From Phellopilus nigrolimitatus (taxonomy: Eukaryota; Basidiomycota; Agaricomycetes; Hymenochaetales; Hymenochaetaceae): a stretch of 64,000 bases of DNA. Positions 53,263 through 63,790 of the stretch are shown in pieces. The position numbers and the translations under genes were made by a program. Every line of letters begins with the position of its first letter. Within the stretch, counting starts at the first letter, position 1. The stretch covers positions 1-64,000 of the forward strand of contig JAJOHG010000014.1 of NCBI GenBank assembly GCA_021029095.1. The letters are read 5' to 3'. The notes under the pieces are model-generated. The model searched no databases. It was not told the DNA's origin and saw nothing but the letters and a program-made list of their open reading frames with translations.

Positions 53263-54895
53263 GCGCGGGCTTCGGGTCCGCCGTCACATACGTGTACCCC
53301 GCGAGGAAGTCGAAGCACACCTCCGTCGGCTCGTCAATGTCGTCCCAGCCCTCGTTCGCGAGGAGCAGCTGAAGCCCGATGAACTTGATATGCGCGGGGG
53401 ATCCGCGAGCTTCAGCGTGAGGAACCAGATATAGAGCACGGAGTACGACATGACACGCACATGCTGTGAGAGCGAGAACGGCAGCTCGCGCGGCACCTCT
53501 GCACGGCTGTGGTGTGGAGGTACTGCAACACGACGGCGAAGACGGTTTTGAAGTCCTCCGTGAAGTTTGCGTACATGTGCGGCAGCACGACCTGCGGCCC
53601 TCGACCGACTCCGGCTCTCTGTCACAGACATTCTGCTCTCCCGCCCGCGCGATGTCCGCCGGCCGTTGCGCTCGAAAGTCTGCCTCGCGCGTGCGCGCTC
53701 CGCTGGCTGCGTTTCGCCTCATCGCTCTGCGCTGTGCTGGGCACCCCGGGCAGCCGTCCCAAAAGCCGCGAGAGCATGCATATTTGCTGCTCGTGCTCCA
53801 CCGGCACGCGCGCGAGTAACGCACGGTCGTCCCAGTCCGCGCGGAGCCGAATCAGTAGCTGCAGGATCTCGAAGCGCACACGCAGGCAGGGTCCAACAAC
53901 TTCAGGAGCCGCTCGAGGACGAAGAGCGCAGGCGCGCCTGGCTGGGCGTCATGAAGTAGTCCGCAAACGTGAGCCGTGCGGACATGTCAACAAGCGTGCA
54001 GACGGCTGTGAGAGCTGCGCCAGGAGACGCGCGGCATGTGCCTCGGAGTGGAGCAATGGCCAGGAGGGAGAGCGGGAGGGCCGGGTCGAGGGGCCGTTGT
54101 TTGCGTGCGGCTGAAAAGAAAGGCGAGGGTGCGGAGGAGAGGATTTGGAGCAGGGTGGGTGGGATTTAATGATAGGCACATGGGCTTGCCATCGTCGTTT
54201 TCTGTAAAGTAGATGAATTGTCGGTCAGAGAAACAAAAGACGGAGGACGTACTTGAGCGTCTTCACATAGTCATTTCGAATCGAAAAGTACGATGCCGAC
54301 GGCGGCCGTCGTGTCGTTATTGTCGAATTTGCTCGCGGTCCCCCTCCATCCTCCACCCTTTCATCCATCTCCTGGAGCACGTCCTTCAGTAGCGCTGCGA
54401 CCTCCTCGGATACACGCTCCTTTCCAGCCGGCGCGGTCCACGCGGTCCACGCGCGTACGGCCCGGACGAGGAAGACACCGACCTTGTGCGCATCCCTCAC
54501 ACCTGCGCCGTCCCTCCCCCACGCACACAGCGCCCGTTCGAGAAGGGGAAAGCCGAGGTCGCCAGGTGTACCCGCGTGCGTCGGGGACGCAGCCGTGTCG
54601 CGCTGGACGACACGCATGGCCATGCAATCCTCGAGGACGCGCCGGAGCTGGACACGCAAGGTGCGCAGCACGCCGAGGGACGTTGCGATCTGCGCAGCGA
54701 CATCGATGTTGGCGGACGAAGAGGGGGAGGGAAGGAGGAGCTGGCGGACGAAGACGGGGAGGGAAGGAGGAGCTGGCGCAGGAGGATGAGGGATGCGGTG
54801 AAGTAGGGACCGTTGAGGAGCGCGGCAACGGTTTTGATTGCCTGCAGTTCGGTCGGCGGGGTGATCGTCGTGGCCGGAGGACGCGGCGATAATGC
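53263..54895 (-). pseudogene. Tuberin (TSC2)-like fragment
   Basis: The minus strand reads RFEILQLLIRLRADWDDRAL, LARVPVEHEQQICMLSRLLG (53880-53740), QVVLPHMYANFTEDFKTVFA, VVLQYLHTTAV (53600-53510), LSQHVRVMSYSVLYIWFLTL, HIKFIGLQLLLANEGWDDID, EPTEVCFDFLAGYTYVTADP. Upstream, RVQLRRVLEDCMAMRVVQ, FLVRAVRAWTAWTAPAGKER and SEEVAALLKDVLQEMDERV (54670-54360) fit its N-terminal helical repeats. Tuberin is the GAP subunit that restrains Rheb and TORC1. Only the central alpha-solenoid is here; the Rap/Ran-GAP domain is missing. Frameshifts at about 53390 and 53690. Confidence 0.7.
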
Positions 54896-54899
54896 TGCA

Positions 54900-55850
54900 T
54901 AAGGAAACATGACGGCGGGGAGGACGCGGAACAGGAGCGGCTCAGCTCCGGCAAGAGGGAAGGAGGGAGGCACGTGATCCGCGAGTCGAACCCCGCTGAG
55001 GCATGTTGGACCAAAGTTCGCCAGACTTCTGCGCGATGCGCTTGCGAAACTCGACATTCTCGATCTTGAGTCGCGATGGAAGACATTGTTGGGGTGACAG
55101 TAGTAGAATGCGGAGGCGATTTGGCAGGGAAAACTTGCGGGAAAGGTGCTCGTGAAGACAGCCTTGGTTGATGATGTAGTCGAGAATCTACCCAACCGTT
55201 GACTTACTTGAACACCACGTAGTAATAGTTCATATGCGTGAAATGAGTTCGCGCATGCCGCAGATATATGGGTGGTGTAGTAGCATCAACAGCGCGCCTC
55301 CCGCATCGTGCGGGTCTCCTTCGATGCCTCCTTCGACGCTTGCTCCGCCGCCGCCGCCGCCTCCGCTGTTGGCACGACCCTATTCATTCCTGAGCTTGCG
55401 ATGTTGGCCCGCGGGAGGATCTTGATCGCGAGTTGCGCGTGCAATAGCCGGGATCATTTATAGATCTGGTTTAAAACTGTCAGTGTGCAGATCGAACTGC
55501 TGACACCCACACTGCTGCTCACCTTCTCCCCGTGAGAGTGTGATACACCAATTTGACTTCGCCCATGCTGCCGCACCGAGCATCTTTCCGAGCGTGTAAT
55601 CTTCCAGCACACGACTCGAACTGCTCCGCTTCTGGGTACGGAAGGTCGTGCTCGACTCGAGCGGCGCCTGGGTGGCGGCGGGTGCATACACCTTTCCACC
55701 ACCACCGCCGGCAGGGACGTACTGCTGGGGCGCCATTGGGCCATTGGCATTGACAGTCATTGGGGGCATGCGCTACTCACGGATGGCTGGTGGACGGGAA
55801 GCAGGACATGCGTTCGAGACGCTGAAGTAGTCGTTAGCATCGCGCTCATG
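54900..55850 (-). pseudogene. KIN1-like kinase fragment, copy 2
   Basis: The minus strand from about 55810 reads WRPSSTSLPAVVVERCMHPP-type leader, YVPAGGGGGKVYAPAATQAP, LEDYTLGKMLGAAAWAKSNW (Gly loop, frameshifted), LTLSRGEGE. Further on (55440-55280) come KILPRANIASSGMNRVV-like and ETHDAGGALLMLLHHPYI-like sequence in broken frames, CHPNNVFHRD near 55070, and ENVEFRKRIAQKSGELWSNM near 55020. Same N-lobe region as the other two KIN1 copies, more decayed. It runs into tuberin sequence at its 3' side. Confidence 0.65.
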
Positions 55851-56013
55851 TTCAGACGTTTTCCTAAATCCTTGTTTTAGTGTTTCTCTAATCCTTCTTA
55901 TCCAACTCTTTCAAATGTGTGGTCTCACCAGCGCAAGACGGTCTCGCTCGACACACACGATGGCGTCGAGTTGCTCCTGTTACTGTTGCTGCGGCTGCTG
56001 CATGATCCCCGCG

Positions 56014-56330
56014 CTGGATGGATGGTTCACAGATTAGTACACTAAAGACCTGAAGAAAAGGAACAACTTACGAATATATAGCGATATACGGACCGCAGTC
56101 GAGAAGTTGAGAGGTTCAGAGGGCGAGACGTCGAGACGAAGACGAAGCACGAAGATCGACATGACGAGGACGACGCACATCGCTGCCCTCGGGCTGTGCC
56201 GGACAGCGATCAAGTCGTGACTGGGTGACATCACAGTCAGTGCGTGCCAGGTCTGCAAGCAAAGCAAGTGCAAATTTTTACTCTATTTTACAGCAGCGTC
56301 CTCTAAATTTCTTTTACAGTGTTTTCGTTC
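56014..56330 (-). repeat. Dispersed repeat, copy D
   Basis: Minus-strand copy, closest to A: GTTAGAGGACGCTGCTGTAA-like start, TTGCTTGCAGACCTGGCACG, TGACTGTGATGTCACCCAGT, hairpin region (ATCGCTGTCC / GGGCAGCGAT), pyrimidine tract and tail GTAAGT (56071) to a TCCAG acceptor (56014). A CAG run and the KIN1 copy 2 leader follow on the same strand. Confidence 0.7.
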
Positions 56331-56339
56331 AGAATGGAC

Positions 56340-57167
56340 ATCTTCTCTCTTCACACGGACCTCGACCATCTTCGCGCTCGAGCCGCATAAAGGTGCGTCC
56401 ATTCAGCTTTCCGACCCAGAATCCATCTCACAAAATGTTACCTGTATAGGCCCTCATGCGCGCAAGCCCAGCGCAGGCTCAGACGCATATACACCCGGGC
56501 AGATGCACGACCGGAAAGTAACACTCGTCAATTTGCAATTTCTCACTTTCGTGTGCCTGCGCGCACATGTCCTGGTCGACGCAGCAATGCCGTGCTGGGA
56601 TGCCGCGCGCGGGCTTGCAGTGCGTTCTTCGACGCAACACCCTGTGCATCTCATGCAATGTCTGCTGCGCTCGAGCAAGGCGCTGCTGGACGAGTAGCGC
56701 GACGCACTGGCGCGTTTCCAGCGAGGGCAAGAAGAAATTGAGCGCGCACTCGAGAGCGTCCATACGTTCCCATGGGCGGCGCTCGCACGGTTTCAGGCGC
56801 CCAATTTCCTCAGCGACATTGTTGGAAGTTTGCTGGGTGCCGTGTACCTCGATAGCAACGGTGACATGGACGCGGTACGCGGTGTCCTGGAGCGGTTAGG
56901 ATTGATGTCCGTGTTGCGCCATGTTGTGCACGAGGGAGTGGACGTGCGGCATCCGGTGTCGTGCTAATGGGACAGCTAGAGTGGCGTGTGGCCGGAGATG
57001 GTGGTAAGATATCATGTGCACTCGTGGTGGAAGGCATTGAGCTGACGTCGGCGATGGAGCGGTATAATGGGAAAGCAAGTAAAGATGACGTGCGATTCCG
57101 TGTTGCTGAAAAGGGCATCAAAATTTTACTCGACAAGTACAGCGGGATTGAAGTTGACGAGTCCTAG
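56340..57167 (+). pseudogene. Dicer C-terminal fragment: RNase IIIb end and dsRBD
   Basis: TVVNAHLLGFLC-like start near 56490, HVLVDAAMPCWDAARGLAVR, SSTQHPVHLMQCLLRSSKAL, LDE-stop, then RDALARFQRGQEEIERALES, VHTFPWAALARFQAPNFLSD, IVGSLLGAVYLDSNGDMDAV, RGVLERLGLMSVLRHVVHEG, VDVRHPVSC, a frame break, and the dsRBD MGQLEWRVAGDGGKISCALV, VEGIELTSAMERYNGKASKD, DVRFRVAEKGIKILLDKYSG ending at 57167. The dsRBD order is intact, but one in-frame stop and one frameshift precede it. Confidence 0.75.
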
Positions 57168-58080
57168 AACCGGCAGATATAAAGACTCTTATTTTGTTCT
57201 TGTTGTTTCTTGCAACTCATAATTTAACTATTTTATTATTCGTCTTCGGAGATCACCAGCTGAACGAAGGAGAGAAAGAGCCACAGTGGGCAAAATTATA
57301 TACATCCCAACTTTTAAAGCGCGCGTCCGCGGCTGGCGCAGCGGGCATGGTACAAAGTTCCACTCAAAGTGTCCCTTAACAGCCCGCCAGAACGCATGCC
57401 GAACTCAGACCGCAGCAGGACATACCGGACCGAGCCGTATGTACATGCAGACGTCCGTGAAAGAAACAGTAATGTGAATGAAAACTAGCCCAGAAGATCA
57501 CCGAACGCAGCCATCTCGGGGCTACTCGACTCGCAGATACCAATTTCCCAGTCTGAAAGTGTGATAAATAAGAGAGCGCGATGATAAAGAAGGCAAAGGA
57601 CGCACAGCTGTAGATGAAGTGAGGTTAGAAATTCTAAATCGTGCCGGCCGGCACGTCAATACGTCAGCTGACCCACCTGAGTACCCAGTCGACTGGACTT
57701 ACCGGCCTTCACCAATAAAGTACACACAACGCTCAAGCTGCGAAGCCTTGAAGACATGTAGACAGATCCTGGAGCCTGAAGACGCGCAAAGAACCACAGC
57801 TGGCAAAATTATATATATCCCAAATTTCTACCATGCGAGTCTGTGGCAGGCGCAGCGCACATATTTCATATTTTGTTATTAACCCAGCCGAAACCTGATC
57901 CCACTCGAAGTGCCCCTTGAGAGCATTCCAATACAGCAAACCGGGCCAAGACTGCAGCAGAACATATCAGACCGAGCCATTTGAACACACATACATCCGC
58001 AAAATAAACGGCAATGAGAACAAAAACTAGTCAAGAAGATCTCCGAAGGCGGTCATATCTCCGGGCTACTCGGCTCACAA
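57168..58080 (-). repeat. Tandemly duplicated sec61-alpha terminal exon and 3' flank
   Basis: Two direct units about 510 bp apart: 57280-57560 and 57790-58080. Each has GGCAAAATTATATA, the GCGCAGCGGGCATGG/GCAGCGCACATATT region, GAACATATCAGACCGAGCC-type words and a sec61-alpha last exon. In the first unit the exon is perfect ([20 protein letters not shown] plus G and stop, 57548-57489 on minus). In the second it is damaged. The left arm has one equivalent unit at 14.1-14.5 kb. Confidence 0.6.
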
Positions 58081-58350
58081 ATGGTGTAGAAAAGTTTCAC
58101 GGGGTACGAGCCATGTCGACCATGGAAGCGATTGCTCTTGACGGGGATCTCGAGACGGAAACCTTGCAGGTAGATGACGGCGCCAAAAACGACAACGGTC
58201 GCAACGAGGTTCATGATGTGTTTGGTAGGCGATGCCTGGCGAAGATCGCAGCCTTTGTCATTACGCATGAGGAGGTGGAAAAGCGTCATAACAGCAGGAA
58301 AGTCGATAGACCGGTGGCGGGGGTGAAGAGACAAGCACGCACAGCGCAAG
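58050..58350 (-). pseudogene. Sec61-alpha internal fragment, copy B
   Basis: HIMNLVATVVVFGAVIYLQG, FRLEIPVKSNRFHGRHGSYP, VKLFYTICEPSSPEI. This is the central Sec61-alpha loop (…KSNRFRGQRGSYPVKLFYTSN in the family), precisely the part deleted from copy A. It is joined by deletion to the terminal-exon sequence. No flanking exons. Confidence 0.75.
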
Positions 58351-58359
58351 TTGGTTTGT

Positions 58360-58900
58360 GCCGTTAAGTCCTCAATTCGGGCTTTTCAAAGTAAACAAAG
58401 AAATACGTTCGATTTCATCCTTGACCCTGACTGATGAGACTTTTTCACATGTTAATTGTGAGCTGGGGGAGGGGTACACTAGAGTATATTCAAGAAATAG
58501 TGTTTCTTCAAGCAATCGCTTGGACGGATGGACACCTGCAGTCATGTCAGTTTAATAATAACATGTGAGTTTCAAACCGACATCCGGCCCTGAATGGATT
58601 CTGAAGGAGCTTTGAGAACTTACCACAACCAAATCATATCTGACCTCTTTGCTGCTTATATGTCTTTGATGCATATCCAACTAGTCTGCGAAAACCTCAG
58701 GATAATAAGTATATATTGAAGTGATGTTATATGTAGGTAGCGGATGCAAAGTATGACACGAAACGACAGGTGAGTTCAATAGGAGAAAACAGTGACAGAC
58801 AGTGGAATGGGTAGCAAAGTGAGGGAAAAGAAGAGAAAGACATTGATTAGTACTGTACTTTCACGAACATAGCCCCTATCTGTCAATCCACACCCAGAAT
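58360..58900. other. Intergenic, no supportable gene
   Basis: About 540 bp between sec61-alpha copy B and the VPS10 right copy 3' end. AT-rich with no conserved ORF; probably 3' flanks. Confidence 0.45.
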
Positions 58901-58906
58901 AGAAGT

Positions 58907-61900
58907 CTATACTTCCTCATCCTCGAAACGCAGCATCCTCATTCACAACAACATTTCGGTAACCTCTAACCTTAGCGGAAGCTTGAGTCCCAGCGCAAGC
59001 TGGCGGTAAAACGTTTCCATGCGATGCCCACGAGCCCAACGATAAACCACGGGACGGACACGAGCGTGTCGAGCACACTCGAGTCTGAGTACGCGGGTCG
59101 GAGGTCTGGACCTGGAAGCCGGATCGTTCTGCGAAGAAAAGGCAAATCAGATACGTTCAAAAAGTTATGGAATATGTAAAAAGCGTACCCTCTCGCGAGC
59201 CCGCTCCGGCGGTAGATCCAGTATCCTATTAAGGAAGCCATTGATAGAGACAGGAAGAGCACGAAGATCCAGAAAACGAAGACATGGCCTTTGAGACCAG
59301 GACACGGGTGAGCAGTCACTCGGTCTGGTCAGTCTCCACCGTCACAGGAGGAATATGGGATCTTGTGGTACTGCATCCTGTCATAGCAATAATCTTCACT
59401 ATATGGACAGGAGTCGTCATCGGGCATCGGTGTTGCAAGCGTTACTAGAACACTTTCTCCATTGCTGTTTCTGACGTGGTTGAATTCACAGCGCAATGAG
59501 CATTAGCCTCGTTAACTTGTCGATTTAAGGTGTAGAGGTTTACCATTCGAAGTCAGCATCAGTGTAAACACAATTTTCGGTTATTTTCTCTTCTATCTTC
59601 TCCTGGTCCCCGATGTAACACTGCCTATCCCGGATATGGCGGTGATAGACAGTCTAACAAAAGCAAAATGCCAGTCTCGCGTAAAGAAGGCTGAAATTAA
59701 GACATACTCGTCTACCAAGAAGACATCTTTCCTGACGCTCTTCCGCAGGACTCCAGTACTCAAAGTCGTCATTGATTGGATTGCTTTGATCGAGAATGCC
59801 TAATTATTCATTAATCAGTAATCCAGAAGTATGAAATCAGAACCAACGTACATTGCTTTCTCGTCAAGGATGAGAAATCAAGATGGATTGCGACGGCCGA
59901 AGACATTGAGCGTGGGTAGTAGCCTAGAAGTATCACCCGTCGGCTCGTGTCCTTAGGCACGGTGACGATCGCCTTAACACGGACCTTATCTTGAGTTGCG
60001 AATGTGTACTCGCGCCAGGTGATGCTCTAGTCCGTACTAAAGAGCACGCGGTCTATGGGCTCCTTGTCGCTCACTATAACGAGGATCGAGACCGAGTCGT
60101 CGAACTCCCATAGATGCGCATCCTTGTGGATCTCCCGCCACGAGAAGCCGGTGTCGCGGCTAAGGAAGGTGTCGCTCGCCGTGTACGGCGCGAGCGTCCC
60201 GCCGACATTTCCCACAGCCATGAGGAGGCCGGGGACGGAGTGAATTTGAAGGGAGCATGTCTAACTTCATTCGGCAGGTTTAGAGCAAATAGGAATATCG
60301 AAGCGGAAGACGGCTCACGGTAGTTGTACACGCATACGGCTGTCCTAAGGAGTCCGTCTTCGGAGGAGTAAGGGGCTTCCAGGACCCGCCTGACCTATAA
60401 TGAGGTACGGTGGCCAGATGGAGAAATGAAAGGCTCACCATCATTATGTGTAATCCGACTCGAAAGCTCTTTCCTTCTAGCATTCTCGGTGTTCGTGACG
60501 AGGTTGATGAGTGCGATCCCGTCTAAGCTGATCATCTTCTCGAAGTCAACGAAGCCGCGATCGTTGCGGTTGATGTCAGATGCCGAAATACGTGCCGTTC
60601 CCATTGGACTTCTTGACCACGCCCCAATATGGACTGGGGAACTCGGACGTAGTAAGATGCATGAAGACGGACTTGGTACTCGACTGGAGAATCGTATATG
60701 TCTGCGATTAGATGTTAGCATTATTATCGAAAACTGGATCTCGGAGTGGACTCACGTGCTTCTGAGGTCGGAGGGTCGAAGGGAAGACACCAGTTGCGAA
60801 GTTCTTGCCGTCGAGCGAAACTTGAAGGTCAAGTGACTGTCGCTCTTGGAGATACTGTAGAAATAAAGTTCAGCTGTGGAAGTCAATCCAAATAGCGGCG
60901 AGCCTCACCTCCGCGACAATTAAGAACTCCGAGAACTTCGCAAAACCGATGACACGGTCAAAGAGCACTTTCTTACTGAAGAACTGCGCCCCGCCGACGA
61001 GCTGCAGTCTGGAATAGGCGCTGGTTGCCCTTCTTCTCCTTGTACGACTCGCATGTGATATGCGTTGCGTCTATCTTGAGCTCCACTTCGCGTGCCCACG
61101 CACAATTGCGCACGTACTCCTCGACGAACCGCCAGTTGCGCCCGTTGTCCGTGCTATATCGCGCCTCCGCGAGACACTTCTCGGCGCTGCCCTCGCAGTC
61201 GGTCTTCCCAGATGAGATAGTCCGATATCGGATGGGAAGTGCATGATGACCGCACCGAAGCTGTTCGGTAAGAGGGGTGCGTAAAGCGGCTTCCAGCTCC
61301 GCCCAGCATCGGTCGTGTAGTAGTACTTCTGTGAGCTAGTCAGGATGTAGGCGCGGTCGTTTGAATGGGAGTGGAGGTAGAAGACGATGAAGCGTTCATC
61401 AGGGAAGAGCTGTATACACGTATCCCTCGTTGCTCGACTGCCAGATGGTGCCGTCGTGCAAGCGGACCAGAATCGTTGTCGACTCTTTGAAATATGCGTA
61501 TTGACGCAAACTCAAATGTCTGATGCGTAACCTCGCCCTCTTCTGGCTGTGCGAGGGAGCGGTCCTTCTGCACCTTAGCATCTTTGACAATTCCACGCGA
61601 CTTGTCGCAGGTGTTTCCTGGGATGAGACGGTAGCCTGACGAGCCCATGTATGTACCCGATGCATCGCGACAAACGTCGGCAGGAATGGGCTCTGGCCCT
61701 GCGGGCAAGCACTGATCACCGTTGCGGATGAAGTTATAGTCGCTAGACCGGAATGCTCAGCTTAGAACGCAGAATAACGAGAAAGAGAGGCTAGCGGCTT
61801 ACCATTCGTAATCCTCGTTCGTGCACGGGCAATTCTCCTCGTGCTCGACCGGGTCGTCGAACTTGTGCCCCACGTAGCAGTCCGCATCGGGCTTGCGTCG

Positions 61901-62560
61901 GCGGTACCACTGCTTATTCCCCATAGAGCAATCGTGCTTGTCCCCACTGCGCGCGTACCACTTCTCGAAGTCGTTGTCCGTGCACTGCCGGGAACACGTG
62001 CTCGCAAAGTCGAGGAATATGACGACAAAGCGGCTCGAGCCCGTCTGATCCCTGCGCGCAAGCTGGCCGGCGAGCATGAACTTCTGCAGCATCGAGTCTG
62101 GCACGGTCGTCAGCGCGCGGGCGCGAATTCGATATTGGAGCTTGAGAGACTTCCTGGATGCGGATTCAGTGGGCTTAGTCTAGATGGTGGGATGGAAGAA
62201 TACGTACCATGTCCGCCCTAGATCCTAGATCACTAGAGTAGCGCACCTCATCGACGCTGTCCTCGTCATTCACGAGAACCACTATACTGCCCTGATCTCC
62301 AGTTCGTACTTGTTGCCGTCCTTGCTAACCATCGTCCAATGGAGTCCGGCGTCCGTGCTCAGGCAGGTATCACACTCGTAGGTTTTGAGGTAGGACCCGA
62401 TGGAGCCCACAGGAAGCACGAGCCCCGGTGCAGGCGAGCTGAAGATACGCCCGAAGTTGTGTGGCGAGGTGACACTGTGTAGGTGGAGCGAGCAGGCTTC
62501 GGCGTCGTTGGGGTCACACCCGATTTTCGACGCGTCGCACGACGGGCTGCGAGAAATATA
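58907..62560 (-). pseudogene. VPS10/sortilin-like vacuolar sorting receptor, right copy
   Basis: Inverted partner of 7.49-10.70 kb. It contains the same Cys-rich blocks and frameshifts, plus parts missing on the left: [28 protein letters not shown], and the C-terminus: CPGLKGHVFVFWIFVLFLSL (transmembrane start), MASLIGYWIYRRSGLARG, TIRLPGPDLRPAYSDSSVLD, TLVSVPWFIVGLVGIAWKRF, then GYRNVVVNEDA and MLRFEDEEV-stop at 58907. It lacks the segment around 9800-9870 of the left copy. The broken frames shared by both arms show that decay began before the duplication. The tract 60.48-62.26 kb matches the left arm without any indel. Confidence 0.85.
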
Positions 62561-62569
62561 TTGCGTCAG

Positions 62570-63600
62570 GATTTGTTTTCTTCCGCAAGCCAGTCTGAAT
62601 ACTGGACGAGACCGCATTTGGTTTTTGCGTGGAGCGTAGGCATCTGTGATCATCGAAGGACACCTGGCCACGAACGAGCATTTAGAGCACGATACCGGAA
62701 TTTAGACATCGATTTCGGGTCCGGTAGACCTTGGCTTCGAGCAGCTCGGGAGCGGCGAAGTATAGAGATCCGCAGATAGGCGAAAGGATTGTAGAGGTTG
62801 GAAAGATCAACGTCGATGATCTTGATGTTGCCCGTTTGGGAGATGAAGATGTTCTCGATCTTGAGGTCGCGGTGCACGATATCATTGCGTAACAGTAGTC
62901 GAGTGCGGACCCGATTTGACGGGATAACTTGCGGTCACCGTGCTCGTGAAGACGGCTGTGGCTGATGATCTAGTCGAGTATCTGCCCACTGTTGCGTACT
63001 TGAACACCATGTAGTAGTGGTTCCCGCATGCCACAGATATACGGGTAGTGTAGCAGCATCGACTGCACCGCCTCCCGCATCGTCCGGGTCTCCTTCGATG
63101 CCTCCTTCGACGCTTGCTTCGCCCCTTTGCTGTCGGCGCGATGTCATTCATCTATGAGCTTGAGATGTTGGCTCGCGGGAGGATCTTGATCGTGAGCTGC
63201 GCACGCACGGTGGGATCGTTACTAAATATATATAAAAAACGTTAATGTGCAGATCAAACTGCTGACGCTAACGCTGTACGCACCTTCTCGCCGGTGAGAT
63301 CGTGATACGCCAGTTCGACTTTGCCCATGCTGCCCTCGCCGAACGTCTTTCCGAGTGTGTAATCTCCCAAGTACGCAACTCGAACTGAGCGGCTTCTGGG
63401 TACGGATGCTCGTGCTCGGCTCGAGCGGCGCCTGCGAGGCTGCAGGCGGATGATTCTGCTCACCACCACCGCCGGCAGGGATATATTGCTGGGACGCCAT
63501 CGGCATTGACAGTGGTCGTGGCCGTGTGCCATTGACGGATGGCCGGTGCGCGGTAGGATGGACATGCGTTCGAGGCGCTGAAGCAGCCATTAGCATTGCG
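62570..63600 (-). pseudogene. KIN1-like kinase fragment, copy 3
   Basis: From about 63560 on minus: SMPMASQQYIPAGGGGEQNH, PPAASQAPLEPSTSIRTQKP, then shifted VLGDYTLGKTFGEGSMGKVE, LAYHDLTGEK (Gly loop), an intron, [28 protein letters not shown], [20 protein letters not shown] (catalytic loop HRD intact) [33 protein letters not shown] is changed to DVD, which removes the Gly and Phe. Frames are broken at about 63420 and 63000. It is placed between repeat copy E and VPS10, as KIN1-leader sequence is on the left arm. Confidence 0.75.
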
Positions 63601-63732
63601 CTCGCATTCAGATGATTTCACTACGTACCTAGGTCTTTGTTTTACCTAATCGCCCCTCTCCAGCTCTTCCAGATGCGTAGGCTCACCAGCACAAGGCGGT
63701 CTCGATCGACCAACGCGACGGGGTCAAGTTGC

Positions 63733-63765
63733 TGTTGTTGCTGTTGTTGTTGTTGTTGTTGCTGG
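63733..63765 (-). repeat. CAA/CAG triplet run (poly-Gln of KIN1 leader)
   Basis: About eleven CAA/CAG triplets on the minus strand, equivalent to the runs at 6917-6975 and 24630-24650. Confidence 0.85.
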
Positions 63766-63790
63766 TACAGCCGAAGCATGATCCTCACAT

